NCBI GenBank assembly: GCA_964561035.1 | Contig: CAZLNR010000003.1 | Location: 1-64,000, forward strand | Length of the DNA stretch: 64,000 nucleotides | Reading direction: 5' to 3' | Source: XYD2-FULL-39-9 sp964561035 | GTDB lineage: Bacteria; Patescibacteriota; Patescibacteriia; Magasanikbacterales; GWA2-37-8 | Shown: one piece after another, positions 20,158-27,107 of the stretch | How the letters are laid out: the number at the start of each line of letters is the position of its first letter | Numbering within the stretch: position 1 is the stretch's first letter | Made by a program: the position numbers and the translations under genes | The notes under the pieces: model-generated | What the model saw: only the letters and a program-made list of their open reading frames with translations | Databases searched by the model: none | Told to the model about the DNA's origin: nothing

Positions 20158-22458
20158 ATGCCCAAACAACGAGCCAAAAAACAAGCCTCTGCCGAACATG
20201 TCAACCTAAATCCAGACATCAGCCGAGGACTATTGGCAATTTTACTTTTTATAGTTGGCGGATTATCCGCGCTTAGTTTTTTTTCACTCGCAGGAGTTGC
20301 TGGAGAATTTTTAGACTCACTATTGGCTATTACATTTGGCCAAGTGCGATATATCTTCCCAATTATTTTATTTGTTATTGCCAGTTTGATTGTAAAAGAC
20401 ATGGAATATCAATATCGCGCCACGCACTGGCTTGGTTCAGCGCTGTTTGTGATTGGTTTTAACGCAATTGTTCATCTGCAAAAACCAGTAAATGAAATGT
20501 TTTTGCAAGCAACCCAAGGATATGGCGGCGGACTTGTCGGCTATGTGCCAGCCTGGTTTCTATCTACGTACATAGGCTATTGGGGCGCAACCATGGTCCT
20601 GGTCGCATTTATACTGGTCGGTATTATATTTTTATTCAATACATCTTTGGCGCACATTGTAGATCTGCACAAACAAATATTTTTAATGTTTGGCTGGGCA
20701 GGACAAAAAATAGTCAGCTTCTTTACCGGGTTTAAAAAAGATCAAACAGGATTACAGGTACGAGGCGAGTACCAAGAAGGGCCAGAAGAAGAAACAGAGG
20801 AGGGCGATACTGATGATGAACAAGAACAGCGTAGATTATTCCAACAAAAAATATTGGCCAGAAAAGCAGCAGAGGCGGAAACTGAAAATGAAGAAGAAGG
20901 CGAAGAAAGCGATACTGAACCAGGACAGCCGATGGAAATGCCTAAACCTCCTAAACCAATTATTCGCGACCTGCCGCCGGTTGATTTATTATATACTTCA
21001 AAAAGCAAACCAACTTCTGGAGATATTAAAAGCAACGCAGAAGTTATCAGAGATACATTCCAAAACTTTGGCATCGATGTAGAAATGGGTGAAATCCGTG
21101 TTGGGCCAACAGTTACACAGTATTCATTAAAACCTGCCAAAGGAATAAAGCTTACTCGCATCACCAATTTAAGCAACGACTTAGCGCTTGCCTTGGCTGC
21201 CCATCCTATTCGTATTGAAGCCCCAATTCCAGGACAATCACTGGTAGGTATTGAAGTGCCAAATCAAAAAGTGGCTATGGTTACCATACGAGAACTTCTG
21301 GAAAGTCCCGAATTTAAAAACCCAGAAAAACATAGCATGATGATCGCGCTCGGCAAAGACGTTGCCGGCAAAGTTTGGTTTGGCGACCTGCTCAAAATGC
21401 CTCATCTTTTGGTTGCAGGTTCTACCGGTTCAGGAAAAACAGTTTGTATAAACACTATTATTTTAAGCTTGCTCTACCAAAATACTGCTGAAACTTTACG
21501 TTTTATCATGGTCGATCCAAAACGCGTTGAATTAACTTTATACAATGGCATTCCTCACCTACTCACACCGGTTATTACCGACCCTGCCAAGACAGTAAAT
21601 GCGCTTAAATGGTCCATTGGAGAAATGGATAGGCGCTTTACTATACTGGCCGAAGCTGGCAAACGCGATATTGGATCGTACAACAAATCTGCAGCCGAAC
21701 CAATGCCATATATTGTGTTTGTTATTGATGAATTGGCAGACTTAATGGCTATGGCTGCCAGCGAAGTGGAGGCAGGTATTATTCGTTTAGCGCAAATGGC
21801 TCGCGCAGTTGGCATTCATTTAATTGTCGCCACTCAGCGCCCAAGCGTAGAAGTAATTACCGGTTTGATGAAAGCAAATATTCCAGCGCGCATCGCTTTT
21901 TCTGTAGCATCGCTTATTGACTCGCGCACTATCTTGGATTCTCCTGGCGCGGAAAAATTATTAGGGCGCGGCGACATGTTGTTTTTAACCGCAGAACTTT
22001 CCAAACCAAAACGATTACAGGGCGCCTTTGTTTCTGAAGAAGAAATGAAACGGGTTATTGATAATTTAAAAGGAGATGAACCTCCTGTATACGACGAATC
22101 TATTACTTCAAAAAACTCTGGCAGCTCATCAGGCAGCACGGCCAGCATGTTTGGCGGCTCAAACAGCGACGTAGATCCGCTCTTTGACGAAGCTAAAAAA
22201 ATTATCATTGAATCTGGCAAAGCCAGCGCCTCCCTTTTGCAGCGACGCATGAAGGTTGGTTATGCTCGCGCCGCTCGCCTCTTGGACGAACTTGAAGAAG
22301 CTGGTATAGTAGGACCAGCCGATGGCGCCAAACCTCGCGAAGTCTTTACCGAGCATTTCCGCCCCGAACAAGATAATGACATTCCTGAAGAAAAACAAAC
22401 CTTTGATGCGGGCGGTCCTCCAGTTTTTTCTGACCCTAAAGATTCCCAACCGTTATAG
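20158..22458 (+). CDS. ftsK: DNA translocase FtsK
   Basis: FtsK pumps DNA through the closing septum and helps resolve chromosome dimers. The 766-residue protein has a short set of N-terminal membrane segments (about 20-165), an acidic Glu-rich linker (about 200-265), the motor domain with Walker A GSTGSGKTV and Walker B VFVIDELADLM, and a C-terminal winged-helix gamma domain (DPLFDEAKKIIIESGKASAS) that would read the orienting DNA sequences. The linker is short compared with proteobacterial FtsK, close to SpoIIIE. It opens the group ftsK - RodZ-like - recA on the plus strand. Confidence 0.95.
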   Translation: MPKQRAKKQASAEHVNLNPDISRGLLAILLFIVGGLSALSFFSLAGVAGEFLDSLLAITFGQVRYIFPIILFVIASLIVKDMEYQYRATHWLGSALFVIGFNAIVHLQKPVNEMFLQATQGYGGGLVGYVPAWFLSTYIGYWGATMVLVAFILVGIIFLFNTSLAHIVDLHKQIFLMFGWAGQKIVSFFTGFKKDQTGLQVRGEYQEGPEEETEEGDTDDEQEQRRLFQQKILARKAAEAETENEEEGEESDTEPGQPMEMPKPPKPIIRDLPPVDLLYTSKSKPTSGDIKSNAEVIRDTFQNFGIDVEMGEIRVGPTVTQYSLKPAKGIKLTRITNLSNDLALALAAHPIRIEAPIPGQSLVGIEVPNQKVAMVTIRELLESPEFKNPEKHSMMIALGKDVAGKVWFGDLLKMPHLLVAGSTGSGKTVCINTIILSLLYQNTAETLRFIMVDPKRVELTLYNGIPHLLTPVITDPAKTVNALKWSIGEMDRRFTILAEAGKRDIGSYNKSAAEPMPYIVFVIDELADLMAMAASEVEAGIIRLAQMARAVGIHLIVATQRPSVEVITGLMKANIPARIAFSVASLIDSRTILDSPGAEKLLGRGDMLFLTAELSKPKRLQGAFVSEEEMKRVIDNLKGDEPPVYDESITSKNSGSSSGSTASMFGGSNSDVDPLFDEAKKIIIESGKASASLLQRRMKVGYARAARLLDELEEAGIVGPADGAKPREVFTEHFRPEQDNDIPEEKQTFDAGGPPVFSDPKDSQPL

Positions 22459-22513
22459 CGCTGTACAAAATTTTAATTTGATTATATAAGCTGATTTTAT
22501 TGACCTTTACGAT

Positions 22514-23215
22514 ATGGCAATGTTTTGTCTCAAAAATTTAGATCCGCTTATACGCGTAGGCGAACGCTTAAAACAAATGCGCGAACAGCAGTTTTTTTCT
22601 GCCGAAGAAATTTCAAAAAAAACACGCATTCCACTCAAATATATTCACGCGATTGAAGCTGGGCGTTTTTCAGATTTACCAGCCACCAAAGCGCACCAAC
22701 TTGCTTATATTCGTGAATACGCAAATGTCTTACAACTCAATCCTGCCAGCATCTTATACCAATTTTCACAAGAATCAAATCTAGCAGCTTTGCCTACCAT
22801 TCATCCCAAACAAGGTTTTTCTCTGTGGCGCATCCACTCTCTTTCTCATGTGTTTAAATTTGCAGCTATATCCGTATTGCTCACTGGTTTTGTCGGTTAT
22901 TTAGCGTGGCAAATTAACGGCGTGCTGCAACCTCCAAAATTATTTGTCTTTACACCACTTGACGGCTATATTTCCAACCGTCTTGGCACAACTGTTCAAG
23001 GAGAAACAGAAAAAGAAGTTCGACTCACCATAAACGGCAAAGAAGCTATGCTTAATAACCAAGGCAAATTTGAACTGCCAATTGACTTGTCAAACGGAGT
23101 AAATACCATTACTATATCAGCAACAAAAAAACACGGTAAAACAACCACTGTTACCCGCCATGTCATTGTCCGCCCCCACCCTATAACTATGACAGAGCCG
23201 CAATTATCATACTAA
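22514..23215 (+). CDS. RodZ-like membrane protein with N-terminal HTH
   Basis: The 233-residue protein has a helix-turn-helix of the HTH_25 type at the N-terminus (RVGERLKQMREQQFFSAEEI to about residue 85), one membrane segment (about 115-135) and an extracellular beta-rich tail of about 95 residues with an Ig-like look (NGVNTITISATKKHGKT). That order is the architecture of RodZ, which links the MreB cytoskeleton to the cell wall machinery in rod-shaped cells. mreB is not in the window, so the role is inferred. It lies 55 bases after ftsK and 24 bases before recA. Confidence 0.7.
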   Translation: MAMFCLKNLDPLIRVGERLKQMREQQFFSAEEISKKTRIPLKYIHAIEAGRFSDLPATKAHQLAYIREYANVLQLNPASILYQFSQESNLAALPTIHPKQGFSLWRIHSLSHVFKFAAISVLLTGFVGYLAWQINGVLQPPKLFVFTPLDGYISNRLGTTVQGETEKEVRLTINGKEAMLNNQGKFELPIDLSNGVNTITISATKKHGKTTTVTRHVIVRPHPITMTEPQLSY

Positions 23216-23239
23216 CTATATAATTTATACACATCTTGT

Positions 23240-24307
23240 ATGCCAAAAATTTCCGAGGAGGTAAAGGAGAAACTGAAGGCTGCTGAAAGCGCCATTGAAC
23301 AGATTAAAAATAAATTTGGAGATGGAGCTATCATGAAATTTGGCGAGGCCAAAACTATGCAGGTTGACACCGTGCCTACAGGCTGTCTTTCACTTGATAT
23401 TGCTTTGGGCGTAGGCGGAGTGCCTCGTGGACGTATTATTGAAATTTACGGACCTGAAGCAAGTGGTAAAACCACGCTCGCACAGCACATCGTGGCTGAA
23501 GTGCAAAAATTGGGCGGCATTGCTGCGTTTGTTGACGCCGAGCATGCCTTAGACCCGGATTATGCCCGCAAAATTGGTGTAAAAGTAGATGAGTTATTAA
23601 TTTCTCAACCCGATACTGGTGAACAGGCACTTGATATCGTGGAAACTTTAGTACGTTCCAATGCAGTTGATGTTATCGTAGTAGACTCAGTTGCTGCCCT
23701 GGTGCCAAAAGCGGAAATTGAAGGTGAAATGGGTGATTCTCACATGGGCTTGCAAGCGCGCCTTATGAGCCAAGCTCTTCGCAAACTTACTGGTATTATC
23801 AGCAAATCCAAAACCGTAGTTATTTTCATCAACCAGATCAGAATGAAAATCGGTGTGATGTTTGGCAATCCAGAAACCACTACTGGCGGTAATGCTCTTA
23901 AATTTTATTCATCTCTCCGTGTGGAAGTACGCCGTGCTGCTCAAATAAAACAAGGAGATAAAATTATCGGCAACCGTGTTAAAGCCAAAGTTGTAAAAAA
24001 CAAAGTCGCTCCCCCATTCCGCACATGTGAATTTGATATCATGTACAACGAGGGTATTTCAATCTCAGGAGATGTGTTGGACAATGGCGTAATTTATAAA
24101 GTCATAAACAAATCCGGAAACTCTTACAGCTATAAAGAAGAAAAATTGGGCGTTGGCAGAGAAAACGCCAAGAAATTCTTAAGAGACAATCCAAAGCTTA
24201 TTAAAACAATTTCCAAAGATATTTGGGAAGTTGTAGAGAAAGGCGAAGCTCCGGAAGAAGAATCCCCTGATACTAACGACGAGGTTCCTCCTCCAACCGA
24301 AGAATAA
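23240..24307 (+). CDS. recA: Recombinase RecA
   Basis: The 355-residue protein has the RecA core with Walker A GPEASGKTT, the Walker B region VDVIVVDSVAALVPKAE, the DNA-binding L2 loop region around TTTGGNALKFYSS, and an acidic C-terminal tail rich in Glu and Pro. It performs strand exchange and promotes self-cleavage of S24-type repressors; an S24 peptidase lies at the right end of the window. It follows the RodZ-like gene by 24 bases and ends in a strong two-way terminator. No Shine-Dalgarno motif precedes the ATG. Confidence 0.98.
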   Translation: MPKISEEVKEKLKAAESAIEQIKNKFGDGAIMKFGEAKTMQVDTVPTGCLSLDIALGVGGVPRGRIIEIYGPEASGKTTLAQHIVAEVQKLGGIAAFVDAEHALDPDYARKIGVKVDELLISQPDTGEQALDIVETLVRSNAVDVIVVDSVAALVPKAEIEGEMGDSHMGLQARLMSQALRKLTGIISKSKTVVIFINQIRMKIGVMFGNPETTTGGNALKFYSSLRVEVRRAAQIKQGDKIIGNRVKAKVVKNKVAPPFRTCEFDIMYNEGISISGDVLDNGVIYKVINKSGNSYSYKEEKLGVGRENAKKFLRDNPKLIKTISKDIWEVVEKGEAPEEESPDTNDEVPPPTEE

Positions 24308-24309
24308 CA

Positions 24310-24340
24310 AAAAACCCTCTCAGGTACTGAGAGGGTTTTT
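24310..24340. terminator. Bidirectional terminator between recA and the MgtC-like gene
   Basis: CCCTCTCAG pairs with CTGAGAGGG around GTA, with five A before and five T after. It serves the two convergent genes recA and mgtC-like. Confidence 0.9.
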
Positions 24341-24352
24341 AATTTATATATT

Positions 24353-24772
24353 TTATTTCAGCTCATCCTTATTAAGATCTTTTTTGTATTTTCTATCATC
24401 AAACATAAATATCGCTAAAACCAAAAAGCTTGCAACTATAGACAGGATATAATAACGAACTCCGACGGCCATTCCTATGGCAGCTACCATCCATAAACCA
24501 GCGGCGGTAGTAAGCCCCTCTACCCTATTCTCTTTATGTAAAATTGTGCCTGCACCCAAAAATCCAATACCTACTACAATTTGAGATGCTATACGAGATA
24601 TATCAGCGCCAAATGCAGTTATGGATAACAGAGTAAAAAGAGTTGAACCGCCGGCAACCAATGCGTAGGTGCGAGGGCCGGCCGATTTTCCTCTATTTTC
24701 ACGCTGCCACCCCAAAATCCCTCCTAAAAATAAAGAGAGGACTACATGTAAAGCTAGAAATAACTCATTCAT
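24353..24772 (-). CDS. MgtC/SapB-family membrane protein
   Basis: The 139-residue protein carries the MgtC family core: GGILGWQREN near the N-terminus, AGPRTYALVAGGS, and VVGIGFLGAGTILH followed by GLTTAAGLW. It has four or five membrane segments. In pathogens MgtC acts in low-magnesium adaptation, partly by inhibiting the F-type ATP synthase. This copy lacks the C-terminal cytoplasmic domain of pathogen MgtC and ends after the last membrane segment with a short charged tail. The ATG at 24772 is preferred over a non-ATG start 39 bases upstream. Confidence 0.85.
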   Translation of the reverse strand: MNELFLALHVVLSLFLGGILGWQRENRGKSAGPRTYALVAGGSTLFTLLSITAFGADISRIASQIVVGIGFLGAGTILHKENRVEGLTTAAGLWMVAAIGMAVGVRYYILSIVASFLVLAIFMFDDRKYKKDLNKDELK

Positions 24773-24814
24773 ATATAATAATTTATATTCACAACTACTA
24801 TATAATACCACCTG

Positions 24815-24843
24815 TTGACGTTTTTGTTAATTACTGGTAGAAT
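24815..24843 (+). promoter_or_regulatory. Promoter of the tRNA cluster
   Basis: TTGACG (24815-24820) and TAGAAT (24838-24843) are spaced by 17 bases, with TGG before the -10. The first tRNA begins 31 bases downstream. Confidence 0.65.
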
Positions 24844-24873
24844 ATTTTTACTTTTTACTGGAGTAGTGTTTAA

Positions 24874-24946
24874 GGGCCCTTAGCTCATTTGGTAGAGCAC
24901 CGCGTTTGCAACGCGGGGGTGATCGGTTCGAGCCCGATAGGGTCCA
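24874..24946 (+). tRNA. tRNA-Ala (TGC)
   Basis: A full cloverleaf is readable: acceptor GGGCCCT with AGGGTCC (one G-U pair), anticodon stem CCGCG/CGCGG and loop TTTGCAA giving anticodon TGC. The 3' CCA is not encoded; CAC follows the acceptor. Confidence 0.95.
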
Positions 24947-24952
24947 CAATTT

Positions 24953-25024
24953 GCCGCGGTAGCTCAGTGGTAGAGCGCAGCCCTGAAGAGGCTGGCGTCG
25001 TCAGTTCAATTCTGACCCGCGGCA
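24953..25024 (+). tRNA. tRNA-Phe (GAA)
   Basis: The acceptor GCCGCGG pairs with CCGCGGC. The anticodon stem CAGCC/GGCTG encloses CTGAAGA, giving anticodon GAA. Unlike its neighbours it is followed directly by an encoded CCA (25025-25027). The body is 72 bases because of a short D loop. Confidence 0.93.
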
Positions 25025-25043
25025 CCAAGGTTGTACAAAATAA

Positions 25044-25117
25044 CGGGGTATGGCTCAATTGGCTAGAGCACCTGGTTTGGGACCAGGGGATTGTGGGTTC
25101 AAGTCCCACTACCCCGA
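25044..25117 (+). tRNA. tRNA-Pro (TGG), insertion site of the island
   Basis: The acceptor CGGGGTA pairs with TACCCCG. The anticodon loop TTTGGGA gives TGG. CAA follows instead of CCA, so CCA must be added enzymatically. The island's left repeat begins inside the last bases of this gene (25115). The stop codon of the serine recombinase on the other strand (25109-25111) lies inside it. Confidence 0.95.
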
Positions 25118-26626
25118 CAACACGGAACATCTATAATTTTTAAAGGAATTAACATTTTGGTCGGTCAAACGTACGGCCACGTTTTTGGCGTAACCACCAA
25201 CAATTTTAAAACCCCCCACCCACAACCACGACATTTTTCTTCCCCCGAGGCGGCGGTTCGTTCCGTGCTCTGCCACAAATGATTTTATTTCATAAAAATC
25301 ATTCGACACCGCCAATTTTTCCGCATGGTGAGCGGCTTTCCAGAATTCACGCATGGGTTCGATCCACAAAACCCCTTTTCTTCTCAAAGCAGACCTTTTT
25401 TGATGAAGGTCTGCTTTTGTTTTAATCAATTCCTCTTTTTTTAAGAGGTAGATTGATTTTTCTATAGTATTATCTAAATAGGAATCAACCAGTTTATTTA
25501 ACCTCTGCTCTATTTCTTGGGTTTTGGTTTCAAGGCTTTGGGAAAAAGAAATATTGTCATTTTTTAATTCTTTTTCCCATTTCTCTATCTGAGCAAGCCC
25601 TTGGCTATACCAGTCATCAGAAATGGCAACAGCTTTGATTTCTGCTTTAATCTGTTCCGCAAGTTTGTTTTCTTGAAGATATTTTTGTGAGCACGGGCCT
25701 AATCTTTTTGTGCAACGATAATAACGGTAAGTTCCACCGTGGCCATGGGCAAATTGGGCAGTGATGGCCGCGCCGCATTCTTGGCAAGAAAAAAGGCCGC
25801 AAAAAGGAAAATCATGACTATCTTTTTTCTTGCGAGGGCGGGATTTGCTTTTGAGTATTTTTTGTACGGTTTCAAATGTCTTACTATCCACCAGAGCAGG
25901 AAATTTGCCCTCGTAGGCTTCTCCGTTGTGTTGAATAATGCCAAGGTAGGCTTTGTTGGTCAGAAGCCGAAAAATTCCTGCTTTCACTAGGGGCTTGCCT
26001 ACACTACTCGCCACGCCCCAAAAACTTAGGCGTTCGGAAAGGCTTCGCAGAGTATGGTTATGAGTAGCAAATTCTTGAAAGGCTTTAGCTACTATTCTGG
26101 CTTTGAGCGGGTCAGGTTCAATATTTCTTGTTTTTGGATTGTTAATATATCCAAATGGGGCTTTGGTAGGCCATTCGCCGCGCCTAAGTTTTTGGCGAAC
26201 GCCACGCTTTACATTTTCGCTTAGATTGTCGGAATAATATTTTGATTGCCCAAAGGCTACTTGGAGCATGAAAAGTCCTTGCGGGGTTGGCTCAAACCAA
26301 AAAGTGGGAAAGCGCAAAGAAACTATTTTTTCTATGTCTATACTATATATAATCTGCCCTCCGTCTATGCTGTTTCTAGCAAGTCTATCCGGATGCCAGG
26401 CAAGCAGACCTACAGGCTCTTTGCTCTTTTGTACTTCGTTCATCATTTCATTAAAGACTTCTCGGCCGGGTTTCTTTGCGCTTTTACTTTCTATAAAGGT
26501 TTGAGCAATCAAAATATTTTCTCTTTTTGCAAACTCAGACAGTTCGGCCAGCTGGGCTTCTATGCTCATGACCTGCCTTTCTTCATCCTCGGTGCTTTTG
26601 CGGACATAGAGAAAATATTTTGTCAT
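25109..26626 (-). CDS. Large serine recombinase (site-specific integrase/invertase)
   Basis: The 505-residue protein has an N-terminal resolvase domain with nucleophile Ser11 in YVRKST and the arginine motif PDRLARN. A recombinase domain follows (PFGYINNPKTRN to about residue 260), then a zinc ribbon (SCQECG ... YYRCTKRLGPC) and a coiled-coil. These enzymes join or invert DNA at short att sites through a Ser-DNA intermediate. The ATG at 26626 has AAGGAG 4 bases upstream, unlike most genes here, which fits foreign origin. The last 49 codons lie in the 147-bp inverted repeat, and the stop codon is supplied by the antisense of tRNA-Pro. It most likely moved the island and may invert its own segment. 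Confidence 0.9.
   Translation of the reverse strand: MTKYFLYVRKSTEDEERQVMSIEAQLAELSEFAKRENILIAQTFIESKSAKKPGREVFNEMMNEVQKSKEPVGLLAWHPDRLARNSIDGGQIIYSIDIEKIVSLRFPTFWFEPTPQGLFMLQVAFGQSKYYSDNLSENVKRGVRQKLRRGEWPTKAPFGYINNPKTRNIEPDPLKARIVAKAFQEFATHNHTLRSLSERLSFWGVASSVGKPLVKAGIFRLLTNKAYLGIIQHNGEAYEGKFPALVDSKTFETVQKILKSKSRPRKKKDSHDFPFCGLFSCQECGAAITAQFAHGHGGTYRYYRCTKRLGPCSQKYLQENKLAEQIKAEIKAVAISDDWYSQGLAQIEKWEKELKNDNISFSQSLETKTQEIEQRLNKLVDSYLDNTIEKSIYLLKKEELIKTKADLHQKRSALRRKGVLWIEPMREFWKAAHHAEKLAVSNDFYEIKSFVAEHGTNRRLGGRKMSWLWVGGFKIVGGYAKNVAVRLTDQNVNSFKNYRCSVLSG
25115..25132 (+). other. Left att-like end of the island (attL)
   Basis: The 18-mer CGACAACACGGAACATCT matches CGACAATTCGGAACATCT at 35988-36005 at 16 of 18 positions in the same orientation. 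A third copy in reverse orientation lies at 26865-26882. It straddles the end of tRNA-Pro. Confidence 0.6.
25115..25261 (+). repeat. 147-bp inverted repeat IR1, left copy
   Basis: It is identical, as the reverse complement, to 26736-26882 without a mismatch by eye. It starts in the last bases of tRNA-Pro and holds the 3' end of the recombinase gene. Confidence 0.92.
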
Positions 26627-26670
26627 ACTCCTTAGGTTAAATGTAAAGCGTGGCGTAAAATTGGCTGTGT

Positions 26671-26735
26671 GTTCCGACTTAATCGGAACGTGGCAGAGCA
26701 TGGCAACACTTTGGTGTTGGGGCGCCTCTGCGCCC
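26671..26735. repeat. Three perfect hairpins between the recombinase start and IR1
   Basis: GTTCCGA/TCGGAAC (26671-26689), CAACAC/GTGTTG (26704-26719) and GGGCGC/GCGCCC (26720-26735) follow each other. The last abuts IR1 exactly. They lie upstream of the recombinase and may form structured binding sites or regulatory RNA. Confidence 0.6.
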
Positions 26736-26882
26736 ACGAACCGCCGCCTCGGGGGAAGAAAAATGTCGTGGTTGTGGGTGGGGGGTTTTAAAATTGTTGG
26801 TGGTTACGCCAAAAACGTGGCCGTACGTTTGACCGACCAAAATGTTAATTCCTTTAAAAATTATAGATGTTCCGTGTTGTCG
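26736..26882 (-). repeat. 147-bp inverted repeat IR1, right copy
   Basis: It is an exact reverse complement of 25115-25261. It carries an orphan copy of the recombinase C-terminal codons on the plus strand (from TNRRLGGRKM onwards), not attached to a recombinase. Its right end overlaps the start of IR2. Confidence 0.92.
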
Positions 26883-27078
26883 AAAATCCTGAACGACGTA
26901 CGAATGTATTTTGAAACGATTTATTAGCTAGGGGGCTAATGTGTAGGGGCTTTGCCCCTACAACCCCACAAAATTTCGGCGGGCAAAAAGGAAGGGGTTA
27001 GGGGAAGGAATTTTTGCCCGCTGGTGGCGACGATTTCGGAAACCCTACCATTTGTTCGCCGAAGGGGTGTTGTTTCGT
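26865..27078 (+). repeat. About 214-bp inverted repeat IR2, left copy
   Basis: It matches the reverse complement of 35791-36005 with a few substitutions clustered in the middle. Inside it are a hairpin GTAGGGGC/GCCCCTAC (26942-26960) and a long stem GCGGGCAAAAA/TTTTTGCCCGC whose loop holds GG, GGGG, GGGG and GG runs that could form a quadruplex. It is non-coding and accounts for the gene-free stretch before hsdR. Confidence 0.88.
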
Positions 27079-27101
27079 GCACGTTTCACGTGCGCGCCGC
27101 C
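27079..27101. repeat. Covarying hairpin at the inner edge of IR2, left
   Basis: GCACGT/ACGTGC around TTC starts right after the repeat ends and is followed by GCGCCGCC. The other IR2 copy has a hairpin of different sequence at the same place followed by the same GCGCCGCC. Confidence 0.6.
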
Positions 27102-27107
27102 ACACAA

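Noticed and set aside
26661..26927. 88-residue plus-strand frame as a gene
   Set aside because: It is the inverted copy of the recombinase tail in IR1 with unrelated sequence before and after it.
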